Shown: positions 20,736 to 31,052 of the stretch, piece after piece | How the letters are laid out: each line of letters starts with the position of its first letter | How positions within the stretch are numbered: the stretch's first letter is position 1 | DNA from: Batkoa obscura | Lineage: Eukaryota; Entomophthoromycota; Entomophthoromycetes; Entomophthorales; Batkoaceae | Assembly: GCA_030770535.1 (NCBI GenBank) | Contig: JASVEC010000198.1 | Coordinates: 1 to 32,837 of the forward strand | DNA length: 32,837 bases | Reading direction: 5' to 3' | Translations under genes and position numbers: made by a program | Notes under the pieces: generated by a model | What the model was told of the DNA's origin: nothing | Seen by the model: only the letters and a program-made list of their open reading frames with translations | Database searches by the model: none

Positions 20736-23078
20736 TCTTGACTTAATCTTCTAAAAAATTAACAAAAAGCACAATGGGACATTCCAATCTTTATATTATA
20801 TAGTTTTTATCCACTTGTTATTAGTTTTTATTTATGAATTAAAATTCCTTTATTAGTTGTAAGAATAAAATGTAAATAAATGAAAATGTTCTGAGCTCAG
20901 TTTATTCATTTTTTTTCTCTAGAATTGTTTGAGTGATTGTCTTGAGGCTGAGATAAAAAGATAAAACTAAAATTAATTGGATGATTTTTTTTAATAAAAA
21001 TCAAGTTGAAGACAACTACAAAAATAAACATACAGTACAAAACAAAGTAACATTTAAAATTTTCAAATAACTTGAATAAATTTAAAACCTTGACTAAATT
21101 AAAAAACATTAAAGTTTAAATTAAATTAAATTAAAGCATTAAATCCCATTTATAAATGATTTTTATTTTCATTTTTTTGTTAATTTTTTAAGTAATAGAA
21201 TTTAAAATTTATTAGGAGTATGAAAGAAAAGACATCTTCAATGTGTTTCAGGATCCAACAAAAAGGCAGCCATTTTCACAACATTGATACTCTAATGAAT
21301 TTTCAAAAGGGCCAAAACCAAAGTGGTTTATTAGTAAATGTAGCTACTACAAGTGAAAGTCATAAGTACAAACGTTATTATGTAATGTCGAAATTTATCA
21401 CCTTGAGAATTCACTTACAGGGTTGTTAGACTATCAACAAATAAAAGAAACATAAAATGACAGGTTTATGATTTATTCAAGTTGTTACCTTTAGAAAAAC
21501 TTATAACTAGGAAGAAATTGGCCCTTGAGTCTAAATTAATCAATGCTACTATCTATCATTCTAAAGGTTAAGTTAAATAAGCTGGTTATACCAAGATAAA
21601 ATTTCTATTGAAATACTGCTATACAAACATTACTATTAGACATTTTAAGGAGACATAAAAAATAGTTTTCATTATTCTATTCAGCTTTATTAAAATTATT
21701 TTAATTCATCCCAACTGTTTTTCAAAGCGAAATTCCATTTTTTGGCTTTAGAAAAAAATTCCTTCAACAATCTTTTAGATTAGTTTTTGGTACTTTATTT
21801 GAATCAAAGAATTTGCATTTAGTGTGCAGGTCTTTAAATATTTAAAGCCAAGCTTTTATTTTCTCCAAAAGGACTTTGAACTTAAATGAGAGTGTATAAA
21901 TGAGAATATTAAGATATAAAGACAAAAACAAGCTAAAAAACTTCATAACTTGCTCATCTAAAAACTAACTCTTTTACCTACCAAATTAAAAAACCCATGG
22001 TTTACTGTGTAGTTAGGCAAGCTATCTATTGATTGGTTATTTTTTTGAACGTCAGATGTCAAAAAGGAAATAAGCTAAATAACTACAATGTGGCCCATAA
22101 GTAGGATAGATTTCTATAGTTTTATGCAGCTTTCAGTAGGAATTACGACTTTATTCCTGTAAAATTGATTTTTTATGATTTGGACTAAATACTTGCCTAT
22201 AAATTGAATGGAATTCCCAATCTTATTTTATGCTGGGCATTTTATTTCACTAAAATTTATATCTATAACCTTGGATTAGAATAGTAACCCCTACTGAAAC
22301 CTGGATAAAAACCCTGTTATAACTTACTTACCTGTTATCTGCAAAAAAAGCAAACAAATGGATCATATGTAAAAATCTATCAAATTTGTAGATTTTTATG
22401 TATGATCCAACAAATGTGCTACTTTGAGCTTAATTAGTTGATATATTTTTAATTTATACAGCATTCAAAGGTATATCTTTTTGAACAAAATCTCACTTTC
22501 AATTTCAGTTTAAACTATTAGATTTGATCCAATATTGGAAAGAAACTATAATTTAGCTGTTATATCTCTTTATTTACATGAATTATACTTAAAAGTATAT
22601 CAAGTTGATAAATTTTTACACATGATCTCGTTTGTTTTTGAAATTATATCAAGTCGTTCGAAATGCTCTTGTACGAAAATTCATAGATATTGAAAAAGTA
22701 TCAATTTTTGATTGCAACAGTTAATTTTTCTTAGTTATAAAAAGGAATGTATTTTAATCCAAAATTCTAAATTGGTGTTGCAACTAATAACTAATCATTC
22801 TCTAATATGCAAGGATCTACACAGAAATATTTCAGATGACCTGGTATTTTCTTATCTGCAAAAACAAAGTACTCTAAAATTTGAATTTTAAATTCCAAAA
22901 TAAAATAAAATTCAAAACAAAGGCTAATCACAGTAATAATTTATTTAGGTTGAAGCATTTCTATTGGTCAATTTATTTTTGACAATACTTTTTTTCAAAG
23001 TAGTTCATTGTAACCATTCAAATCATTCCAAATTAAAACAATATTAACCTTTATTTCTTTCAAATAAACTACACTACA
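20736..23078. other. Long intergenic region between two divergent genes
   Basis: This separates the divergently transcribed transporter (minus) and orphan (plus) genes, so it holds both promoters. Short frames at 20906-21109 (minus) and 21220-21429 (plus, 69 codons) have no recognisable features, and I do not call them. At about 22080-22330 the plus strand shows a stop-broken frame with protein-like runs (FYAAFSRNYDFIPVKLIFYD, LNGIPNLILCWAFYF), possibly an old coding relic. A strong hairpin lies at 22359-22409. Confidence 0.45.
22359..22409. repeat. Hairpin: 21-bp inverted repeat with 9-base loop
   Basis: The left arm 22359-22379 (TGGATCATATGTAAAAATCT plus A) pairs with the right arm 22389-22409, with two mismatched positions around ATGT. 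The loop is 22380-22388. It could be a structured RNA, a protein-binding palindrome, or a small foldback element. No flanking direct repeat is obvious. Confidence 0.75.
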
Positions 23079-26000
23079 ATGGTTAAAAACAGCAATTGTA
23101 GCTCTCAAAAAACTAGAGGAAGACCGCCAAAGAATGGTGTAAAACATAAGAGCACCGTGAATAATTTAACTAATGAGATGCCAACAAAGATCAGCAACTT
23201 TTTTTCAGAATATTTGAAATTCCCCAAGCTTGCTTCATCTAAAAGTAATCATGAAATCATAACTCAATTCAACCAGGCTAAAGAAACTAAAAATAAAGTC
23301 GATTCTGTCCCTAGCACAAGTCTAACTAATCAGCTGCCAATTGAAGAAGAAACAACAACTGTAAACCCAAAAATCATCTCAATCAAAAACGACCGTAGTA
23401 CTACAGCTCAATCCAAACAGATTAAAGGAATTAATAATAACCTCAATCTCATTTCAAATAAAGGGTTGGTTACCCAATTGATGAGTGATGAAGAGGTCTT
23501 AACTGTAGGTCCAGAAAGTAGCATGACTGCAGTTTCGATAGATAATCATAATCAAATCGGGAAAGTTCAAGTTAGAAGATCATCGCGCATTAAGGAAAAG
23601 AGCAAAGAAAGAAAAAGAAGAAGAGAAGAAAAGTGTGAAAGGAGAAGATTGAAGAAACTCGAAGCTGAATTATCAAAAACGAGGAAAGGTGTAATGGAAT
23701 CTAAAATACCTAATGTAGCAAATAAACTATTATCTGTAAATACAGAAGAATCTCGTAATATAATCGAATCGAAAATAAATCTAAATGATAATGCATTAGA
23801 GTCTAAGAGAGCTAAAGTACGAAGTAAATTATTAGCAGTGGTAATTGATAACCGTGCTAAATTAGCTGAGCTAAAAAATAAAAATAGTAGTGCTACACGA
23901 AATATCAACAAGGCTAGGTTAGCCATCAAAACCGGAAAACCTCGTAGGAAGGCGCCCGAATCCACCTATATTCCACCCGGTAACTGTTTCGGATCAGGTC
24001 AGGTAAGCGAATCCGAACAAGCCTCACCAATCCCTGGCATACGTACATCTTCATTTAGCATGAATCCTTATATCAACACTATGAATATCAATCAAAATGA
24101 GAGCATCGAACAAGTTCGCATGGAGGTAGAGCAAAATTCAAACGCCTCTATTAATTTTGGTCAATTTAATAATAATCCCAATAGCTCCCTTAATGTAGTA
24201 GATACTATCTATGACATGAGTAGTGTTATAAATTCAGTAGAAAAAAAAAGTGAAGAAATATACGAGACAAAGGTTCAAGAAGAGAAAGAAAAAGAAGAAA
24301 AAGAAACTATAGAAGAATGTGAAAAAATCGAAGAAGAAAGCGAAGAAGAAGCAGAGAAGGGTTACGATCTTTTATTAAAAAACCGTAAATTAGCGAAATC
24401 TAATATGCATACTAATAGCTTTACTGACACGAATATATCTCCTATCGGTTCAAATAGTCATATAAATACCAGTAGTCCAAAACCACCTCAATTTCAATTA
24501 TCATCAAACGAAGCAACAAATGAATATGTTTCTGATGATAACAGTTATGTTCCTGGTAAATATTTAGAACGTGATCTTATGGACACAAATAACATTGAGC
24601 CAAATTCGGATGACTTTTTTAGCATCCCAGAAGAATTTATGGAGGATAATAAGCAAGTTTCTGAAGAGCCAGAAGACCCTAATGTCCCCTCTCCTAAATT
24701 ACATATGTTCTCATTTCAGAAAAATAAATCACAAGCTTCAACTGATCAAGAGTGTGAGTCAATAAATACAACTCCTTCACCTAAACCTAAATCTACTCGT
24801 CCACGTCTATTCACATTTCAAGGTGATAACTTCGGTCAATATAGAGTAATTAAATCAACACAGCAGAGATACAATGAAGACCAAGAGTCATTTGAAGGTA
24901 GAAGAAAAGCAAGGAAATCTAACAATACTGTACTTAATCAATTCAATGACTCAGACACACTATTCAATCACTTAAGAGGAGAAATCTTACGTATAAATGG
25001 ACAAATAGAATCAACTTTCAAAGACATTGACATTGAGTCTATTACCAGCAACGAGATATATAATATGCACCAATATTATCAATTTTTAATAAAACAAAGA
25101 AAGGAAATTGAAAAATTAATGATAAATATAGTTTCAAATAGACTTGCCGCTAAGAAGAAAGAGCAATATTCTACTTCTGCTCATTTTAAAGCCTTAAATA
25201 ACAAAGCAACAACAAAGAGTGCAGTTTTAAATAATATACCGTCAAATAGTAGATATGTATTACCACCAAAGAGCCAAAGGGATCCGTTTAGTTCTTATGA
25301 TAATCTTTTGAGGGTGGATCCAGTTGTAAAATATCTGACCAATGAACGAAAACGCCTTGATGAGCTTATTCATAAACATAATGAACAATATATAATAAAT
25401 CAGGCTTCAGATCAACCACAAAAGAAAAAGAAAAAGTGTATAAATGAGTGTGATATAGCAGAATATACCAATTGTCATAATCACCAAGTATCTTCAGTCA
25501 ATGCTCGGAATCAGAATATTTTCTCGAATGAACAAAGATACTATTCTAAAGGTGATAATCATAGTCAATCAAATTTTAGACAATTTGAGTATCTTCAACC
25601 ATTACTGGGGACAGATAGAGCACAGAACCCAACTTATGAATATGGAAGGATAACTCAACAACTAGGAGACTCATCAAATTGTTCACCAGAGCATGTTTCT
25701 TTCCATATTAACAAAACTAACCATACCAATAGGACTAAACCATGTACAGGATATAAGATTGGCTCTACCAATGAAGATTATAGCACTAATTCGATCTCAC
25801 ATCATCAATATGATTGTTTTTCTCATCAAAACCTTATTTCTCCTTCTGGTAAGGTTGATATCAAAGCTCAGCAACATCAATTCGCTTTTGAATACAATGG
25901 CCATATCCCTAGTACTCCAGAATATCAGCCCATTTCTGAATATAATCAATATACACCTACTAACTTTAACAATAAACAAAAAATTATAGCTGCTATAGAC

Positions 26001-26213
26001 AGCGGATCTAAATTTGACACTATTGATCAGGATACTATTAACAAAGAAAGAATCAATAGAATAGCAGATAAAGTCCTTGAAAACTCAGCGATATCCAGTG
26101 AAGAAATAGAAGAAATAGAGAGCTGGCTCAGATCTGAAGACGTAGAAACATACATTGATTATATTAACTCTGATGTTACTTTTGATTATTTTACTGGTAA
26201 TATTGAAAACTAG
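23079..26213 (+). CDS. Large AT-hook, probably nuclear protein of unknown function (1044 aa)
   Basis: I do not recognise the family. Residues 12-20 contain an AT-hook core (TRGRPPKNG), which binds the minor groove of AT-rich DNA. Residues about 163-203 are very basic and helical (RIKEKSKERKRRREEK...), acting as a nuclear localisation signal and coiled coil. Residues about 388-428 are an acidic coiled coil (EEKEKEEKETIEECEK...). Three SPK-containing repeats with aromatic partners occur near 465 (SSPKPPQFQLS), 538 (PSPKLHMFSFQ) and 566-582 (PSPKPKSTRPRLFTFQ). They look like CDK phosphorylation or docking motifs. Further helical segments lie at about 630-700 and 740-775. The C-terminal 60 residues (IADKVLENSAISSEEIEEIE, ending in an acidic Trp/Tyr segment) could be a small domain. 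The ATG at 23079 is in good context (ACAATGG). One uninterrupted exon. Confidence 0.75.
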   Translation: MVKNSNCSSQKTRGRPPKNGVKHKSTVNNLTNEMPTKISNFFSEYLKFPKLASSKSNHEIITQFNQAKETKNKVDSVPSTSLTNQLPIEEETTTVNPKIISIKNDRSTTAQSKQIKGINNNLNLISNKGLVTQLMSDEEVLTVGPESSMTAVSIDNHNQIGKVQVRRSSRIKEKSKERKRRREEKCERRRLKKLEAELSKTRKGVMESKIPNVANKLLSVNTEESRNIIESKINLNDNALESKRAKVRSKLLAVVIDNRAKLAELKNKNSSATRNINKARLAIKTGKPRRKAPESTYIPPGNCFGSGQVSESEQASPIPGIRTSSFSMNPYINTMNINQNESIEQVRMEVEQNSNASINFGQFNNNPNSSLNVVDTIYDMSSVINSVEKKSEEIYETKVQEEKEKEEKETIEECEKIEEESEEEAEKGYDLLLKNRKLAKSNMHTNSFTDTNISPIGSNSHINTSSPKPPQFQLSSNEATNEYVSDDNSYVPGKYLERDLMDTNNIEPNSDDFFSIPEEFMEDNKQVSEEPEDPNVPSPKLHMFSFQKNKSQASTDQECESINTTPSPKPKSTRPRLFTFQGDNFGQYRVIKSTQQRYNEDQESFEGRRKARKSNNTVLNQFNDSDTLFNHLRGEILRINGQIESTFKDIDIESITSNEIYNMHQYYQFLIKQRKEIEKLMINIVSNRLAAKKKEQYSTSAHFKALNNKATTKSAVLNNIPSNSRYVLPPKSQRDPFSSYDNLLRVDPVVKYLTNERKRLDELIHKHNEQYIINQASDQPQKKKKKCINECDIAEYTNCHNHQVSSVNARNQNIFSNEQRYYSKGDNHSQSNFRQFEYLQPLLGTDRAQNPTYEYGRITQQLGDSSNCSPEHVSFHINKTNHTNRTKPCTGYKIGSTNEDYSTNSISHHQYDCFSHQNLISPSGKVDIKAQQHQFAFEYNGHIPSTPEYQPISEYNQYTPTNFNNKQKIIAAIDSGSKFDTIDQDTINKERINRIADKVLENSAISSEEIEEIESWLRSEDVETYIDYINSDVTFDYFTGNIEN

Positions 26214-27721
26214 AGAATAACTAATATTGGTGAGAGTGACTTTTGTAATAGTGGTATTTTTCATTTAATATTAGTAACAAATAATAGCGCTTGGAGACTA
26301 TTACTAAGTCCTAAACTTTTTATGAAATCATTTAATCTCAGTTCACTTTCTCTGATTCTTATTAACAAGGACAGTAATAACTTCTAAGCTATCCTTTCCA
26401 AATATAATAGCTAATAATAAACTTTACTTTTTTTAATTTTTCAATTTTGATGTGTTCTTTCGTACTTATGTTTTCGCATCTTTTATGCCATTTGATCCTT
26501 AATCTTAATATAAATGGAATAACTTTGTATAGTTAACTATCTTGTATTTAACCTTTATGTGAAATAAATATAAAGACTATGACTAAAAATCTGATAGTTA
26601 AGCATTAAATAATTAGAATGGAATAATCTACCTCATTTCTGTCCATATATTAGCTATTTGAAACCTTTTTAAAAGATCTGAGCTACAAAGTATAAATGAT
26701 AAAGGTCGCCTTCAAATTCGTATAAGGCTCACTTCTAACAAGAAATTCAATTTATTGCTCAACTCAGTATTTCAAAGAATTAACATCGTTGGATAGAGAC
26801 ATATTTCATGAAATTTTTTTATAAAAAAGTATTTAGAGGTGCTTTTTTGATTTCATCACTTTTTCCATTTTCTAAGTACTATCGAACAGAAAGGTTGTTA
26901 GCAAACTTTTAATACAAAAAATACACCTCCATTTAGATTACATTTTATAATGCTTAATACTGTCTTTGATTTGCTTCCTTATAGAGAATGCAAACTTCAG
27001 CTAGTTCAGCAATAGCAAAAACCTTAACTGGGACATGGATAATACATAGTATACATATATATTACATTTATAACTGTTATTAATATATATCCATAATTGA
27101 TTTAAAATTATATATACATGTTTTTTATACTTACATTTATTTATTCATTTTTTAGGCAATAAGATCTAAAAAATTACTAAAATATGAATTAATTAAACAT
27201 TTAGTCAGATATAAAACTTGAAGCTTTGAAGGACTTACGCTTTTAAACATGATATAGCCCTAACACATACAATTCTAACTCTAACCCAGTCCTGATATAG
27301 TTTCAACTTTATAACTGATGTCAAGATGTTTTAAATGTCGTCAGAATTTAATACAGTATTTTAAATTGAAGTTGCTCATATATCTTCTAAATTTATTTTA
27401 TTGATTTTTTAATCCAATTTGTATTTTCAAAATTTTATGTAAAAGCTTAATGCTTGAACAGTTGTTTAAACCGATCAGATTTTACCTTTAAAAAAGAATG
27501 ATGTTTAAAAATTTTAACTTGGGCTAAATATTATAAGCATCTTATTAATAAGCTTCAACTTTAAAGCCCAATCATATGCTGCGCATATCTAAAATTAGTT
27601 GGACTTTGCTTAACATCAGCTTCAAAACCAAGTATTTTAGCCAATAGTGATAAGCTTTGCATTAATATAAACAAGAAATTAAAGCAATTTAAACCAAAAG
27701 TTTAACTTTTATAATTTACAA
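26214..27721. other. Intergenic region between the orphan gene and HEL2
   Basis: AT-rich, containing the one MITE copy outside the left block (26834-26931) and otherwise no frame or RNA gene that I can support. It includes the 3' region of the upstream gene and the HEL2 promoter. Confidence 0.45.
26834..26931 (-). mobile_element. MITE copy Q (98 bp, diverged)
   Basis: Ends read TAGAGGTGCTTTTTTGATTT...ATACACCTCCA, in reverse orientation. The core is changed (AAGTACTATCGAACAGAAAG). The flanks are ATT and TTT rather than TA. It is the only copy right of 16 kb, and may represent an older or separate subfamily. Confidence 0.78.
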
Positions 27722-29962
27722 ATGAACACCAAGATTAGCAACATTACCAAAGCCACTATGGATAACAAGGAAAAGAAAGAAAAGAACGAAAAGAACGAAA
27801 AGAACGAAAAGAAAGAAAAGAGCGAAAAGAGTATCGAAACTGAAAATGAAGAAGTTTGTATCATTTGTGCAAAAGAGATCTCTTTTTACGCTATTGGATC
27901 TTGTAACCATGCTTTCTGTCACTTATGTAGTTTAAGGTTACGCGCACTTTATAAATCAAACCATTGTCCTATCTGTAAGGTAATTCAAAAAAAATAGCAA
28001 GTTTGAGTTTAATTTAGAAACTTAATTATTAGACAAACCAAGATGTAGTTGTATTTACTGAAACCAAATCAAAAACGTTTGAGGAGTTTAATCTTAAAGA
28101 AATGGTAATGGATGATAAGCTCAAAATTTATTTCAAGGATGAAAAAAATCGAGTTGATGCTTTAAAAATACTACAATATAATTGCCCATTTAAGGACTGT
28201 GATTTTATTTCTCTTGTTGGATTTCATAAATTACAAAGCCACGTTACAGCTGCTCATAATAAGTTATTTTGGTAAGCTCTATTTATCAAAGTAGGAAGAA
28301 AAAGTATTTATTGATATACTTTAGTAATGTGTGTGCGCATAATAAAAAAGAGTTTTGTGAAGATATGGAATTATACTCAAGAAAAGAGTTGGCACGTCAT
28401 ATGAAATATGGCAGTGATAAAGTATTAGGAAAAGATGATGGTTTCCGTGGCCATCCAGAATGCAGGTTTTGTAATGCTTCATTTTTTGATAACGATGGGC
28501 TTTATGAGCATCTTAAGAAAAAACATGAATCTTGTTTTGTTTGTCAAAGGCTTAATCCACGAGACCAATCTTATTATAAAGATTACGCTGAACTGGTAGT
28601 CCTATAATACCTTAAAAAACGCTAAATTATAATACAATTTTAGGAAAAACATTTTGAAAAAGAGCATTTCGTATGTAAAGAAAAGGATTGTTTGGAAGAG
28701 AAATTTGTAGTATTTGAAAGTTTAATAGATTTAAGAGCTCATGAAGTAAATTAACTTTTTGCGTTGTAAACTTTAATTTAATAATCTATTTAGCTAGAAA
28801 AACATACTGATAAATTTAGTAAAATACAAAGGGCAAAAATGAAAAAAGCACTCCAAGTCAACTTGGAGTTCAAATACTCACGAGAAAAAGAACAAGAACC
28901 CTCTAATTCAAGACGAAGGGAACAAAAGGTAACTGCTTTCTATATTGCGTTCAAATTTTTTATATTACTTAGAATGGATCATCAAATGAAAATACACCTA
29001 AACCAACCAGAAGAGTGAACGCGCCTGCTGGATTTGGTATAGTTTCGAATCCTTCTCCACCAGCTGAAGCTCCGATAGTAGTCCAAAACGAAGAGGTAAC
29101 ACCATTGATAGCAGAAGAAAAATGGCCGGACCTGAATGGACAGATAACTACCCCTAAAGCAACACCAAAGGCACCAACATTTGCAGATAAAAAAGATTTC
29201 AAAAATAAAGAGTTATGGCCCGAGTTATCAGAGTTAGGACCTAGTAGCTCAAAACCGATAGCACAATCAAAAAAATCAAATGGCTCATCAAGTAATCTTT
29301 ATTCAAAGCAGATGGCTGATAAACGACCTCCATTACCAAAAGATTCAACTATATTTGATCGTAAAAATGCACCGTCGTTGAGTCAACCTACCCTTACTTC
29401 ATCTTTCTCGATACCAAGTTCAACATTAGAACAAATAGCACCATTGGTAAATCGAGACAAAGGTAAAATGGACGCTGTCAAAGAATTTGGGGTGTTATTT
29501 TTTAATGGAATGATGCAGCCTAGGGAATATTTGCTTAATCTAGCAGCAAGTCTAGAATCTCATAGTACAACTTCAGAGCAATCACAAGCTAATGCTATTA
29601 AAATAGCAAGTCTTTTAATTGATCATTTGGACAAAACAAAGGCAGTTCGATTACAAGTAGCTATCAGAGAAATAAAAAGTAAAAATGAGGCTTTCCCAGG
29701 GCTTCCATCAAAACCTAAATCTAAACATGAAAATAATGGAGTCAATACTAGAAAAGTGCTGGTGATTAAACCTAATGGTACATCAATACCAAAACCTAAA
29801 CCTAAAAATAGTAATGTCAGTAAACCTAGCTTCCCTCAACCCATTCTTTCTTCTTCTAGTACACAGACAAATGATGATATGAGTAAAATATCCAGTAATG
29901 GTAAGAATAAAGATAATAAACACAAAATCAAAGGTAAAAAGATGGATTGGACTCAATTGTAA
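27722..29962 (+). CDS. HEL2: E3 ubiquitin ligase HEL2/ZNF598, six exons (664 aa after splicing)
   Basis: This ligase senses collided ribosomes and ubiquitinates small-subunit proteins (uS10 in yeast) to start ribosome-associated quality control in the cytoplasm. Exons are 27722-27979, 28033-28271, 28325-28595, 28644-28745, 28794-28928 and 28973-29962. The five introns are 44-53 nt with GTA donors and TAG or TTAG acceptors. All phases agree and give 664 codons, near yeast Hel2 (639). The RING is at residues 46-85 (CIICAKEIS..., CNHAFCHLCS, CPICK). It is followed by VVVFTETK, typical of the family, then C2H2-type fingers (CPFKDCDFISLVGFHKLQSH, HPECRFCNASFFDNDGLYEH, and HFVCKEKDC...IDLRAHE). The C-terminal half is Ser/Pro/Lys-rich and disordered. 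A Lys-Glu-Asn repeat (about 15-35), encoded by a GAAAAGAAC-type microsatellite, precedes the RING. The gene ends convergent with the AIG2-like gene 190 bp away. Confidence 0.93.
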
Positions 29963-30150
29963 TTAAGTTGAGATAGAAAAATTAATAAAAAATTATATTT
30001 TATTACTAACTAGTGTTCTTTAAAGTTTATTATATCTTGGATTTCATAAAAATTACTAACCTTAGTTATATTTCTATTGTATTAAACTGCTTTGATTATA
30101 ACATTAAATAGTAGAAACATTACAATATCTTTGAAAGCCAACTATTGAAA

Positions 30151-30671
30151 TTATTTAGAATCACATTCCATATTTATAAAAGAAGTAAGATGTTCTTTTT
30201 CAAAAGTCTCCAAACTCCATGATGTATTGCTCAGCTTCTCTTCGCCCCCAATCCAAGTATAAACCATAGCCATTTCTTTAGACTTACTGCCATTATCCTT
30301 AATAACTTCGACCACTATTTGAGTTCTATTATAATCCTAGCCATTCTATTAATTATTTATTTTATTTATGAAAGTTTGAATTACTTCGCCTTCAAAGCGA
30401 TCTAACTTTACAATATCTTCTTCTGTTACATTTTTAAATAACTTCCCTTCTGTCAATTCGCCATCTGAGAAATAAATCCCTGGATATAGTGCTCCTTTAA
30501 CTGTTACTCGTTTGTAATCCTAATATGATCCTTTTTATGTATATTCTTCTCAACTATTATTGTGTTTACCTTCAAAGTTGCAGGCAATAGTGTAAACTCT
30601 GTTTTTGGGCTCAATACTCTTTTTAAAACTGTAAGGTTTTGTAGACTACCATAAATAAATAGATCTTTCAT
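30151..30671 (-). CDS. AIG2-like / gamma-glutamylcyclotransferase-fold protein, three exons (140 aa)
   Basis: This gene is visible only after splicing. Exons (minus) are 30570-30671, 30385-30519 and 30151-30336. The introns, 30520-30569 (GTAAAC...TTAG, 50 nt) and 30337-30384 (GTAATT...GCTAG, 48 nt), are both in phase 0. The product starts MKDLFIYGSLQNLTVLKRVL, with the family's substrate-binding YGSL at residues 7-10. It continues LPATLKDYKRVTVKGALYPG, LDRFEGEDYNRTQ (the Glu in FEG near residue 77 is the expected catalytic residue) and MVYTWIGGEEKLSNTSWSLE. This is the order of the GGCT-like/AIG2-like (GGACT-type) fold. Such enzymes release 5-oxoproline from gamma-glutamyl compounds or gamma-glutamylamines; the exact substrate is not shown. 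Length is typical. ATG at 30669-30671, TAA at 30151-30153. Confidence 0.88.
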
Positions 30672-31052
30672 TTCAAAAATAAATTTAAGATTGTGACATT
30701 CTTTATTCTTGTTAGATTTATATTTATATGCTGATAAAATTCATGCAGTTCAAAAATAGCACAAAATACAACTGCAACAACAAATATTCTTTATATTTAA
30801 ATACAGGATGCCCAAGCCTGGCGGGTGTCTCAAAAAAGATATTTATTTTGGAATTACATGTTATGCTATTTTTAAACTGCATGAGTCTTACCAGAATATT
30901 AGTACCTACCTAACATTCTCATTTTCAAAAAATAAATTTATTGTGATTTTCTAAAAGTAATACTAGACTATTATAGTACCAATGTAAAATTCAATAATAG
31001 AAGTATTCAAAAGAAAATGTGATTTAATAAAACGAAGTATTAGTTTAATAGT
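30672..31052. other. Spacer between the AIG2-like gene and the sterol dehydrogenase pseudogene
   Basis: This holds the promoter of the AIG2-like gene (read leftwards). A 61-codon plus-strand frame (30728-30913) has no protein features and I treat it as chance. Confidence 0.45.

Noticed and set aside
20906-21109. 67-codon minus-strand frame near the transporter
   Set aside because: Phe/Asn/Lys-rich as expected for AT-rich sequence by chance; no start context or family.
21220-21429. 69-codon plus-strand frame
   Set aside because: The composition is protein-like, but there is no recognisable motif, splice partner or homology within the window. I could not support it as a gene.
23567-23965. 132-codon minus-strand frame
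   Set aside because: Antisense shadow of the basic coiled-coil region of the 1044-residue protein.
28969-29202. 77-codon minus-strand frame
   Set aside because: Antisense to the last exon of HEL2.
30728-30913. 61-codon plus-strand frame
   Set aside because: Located in the promoter region of the AIG2-like gene; no protein features.
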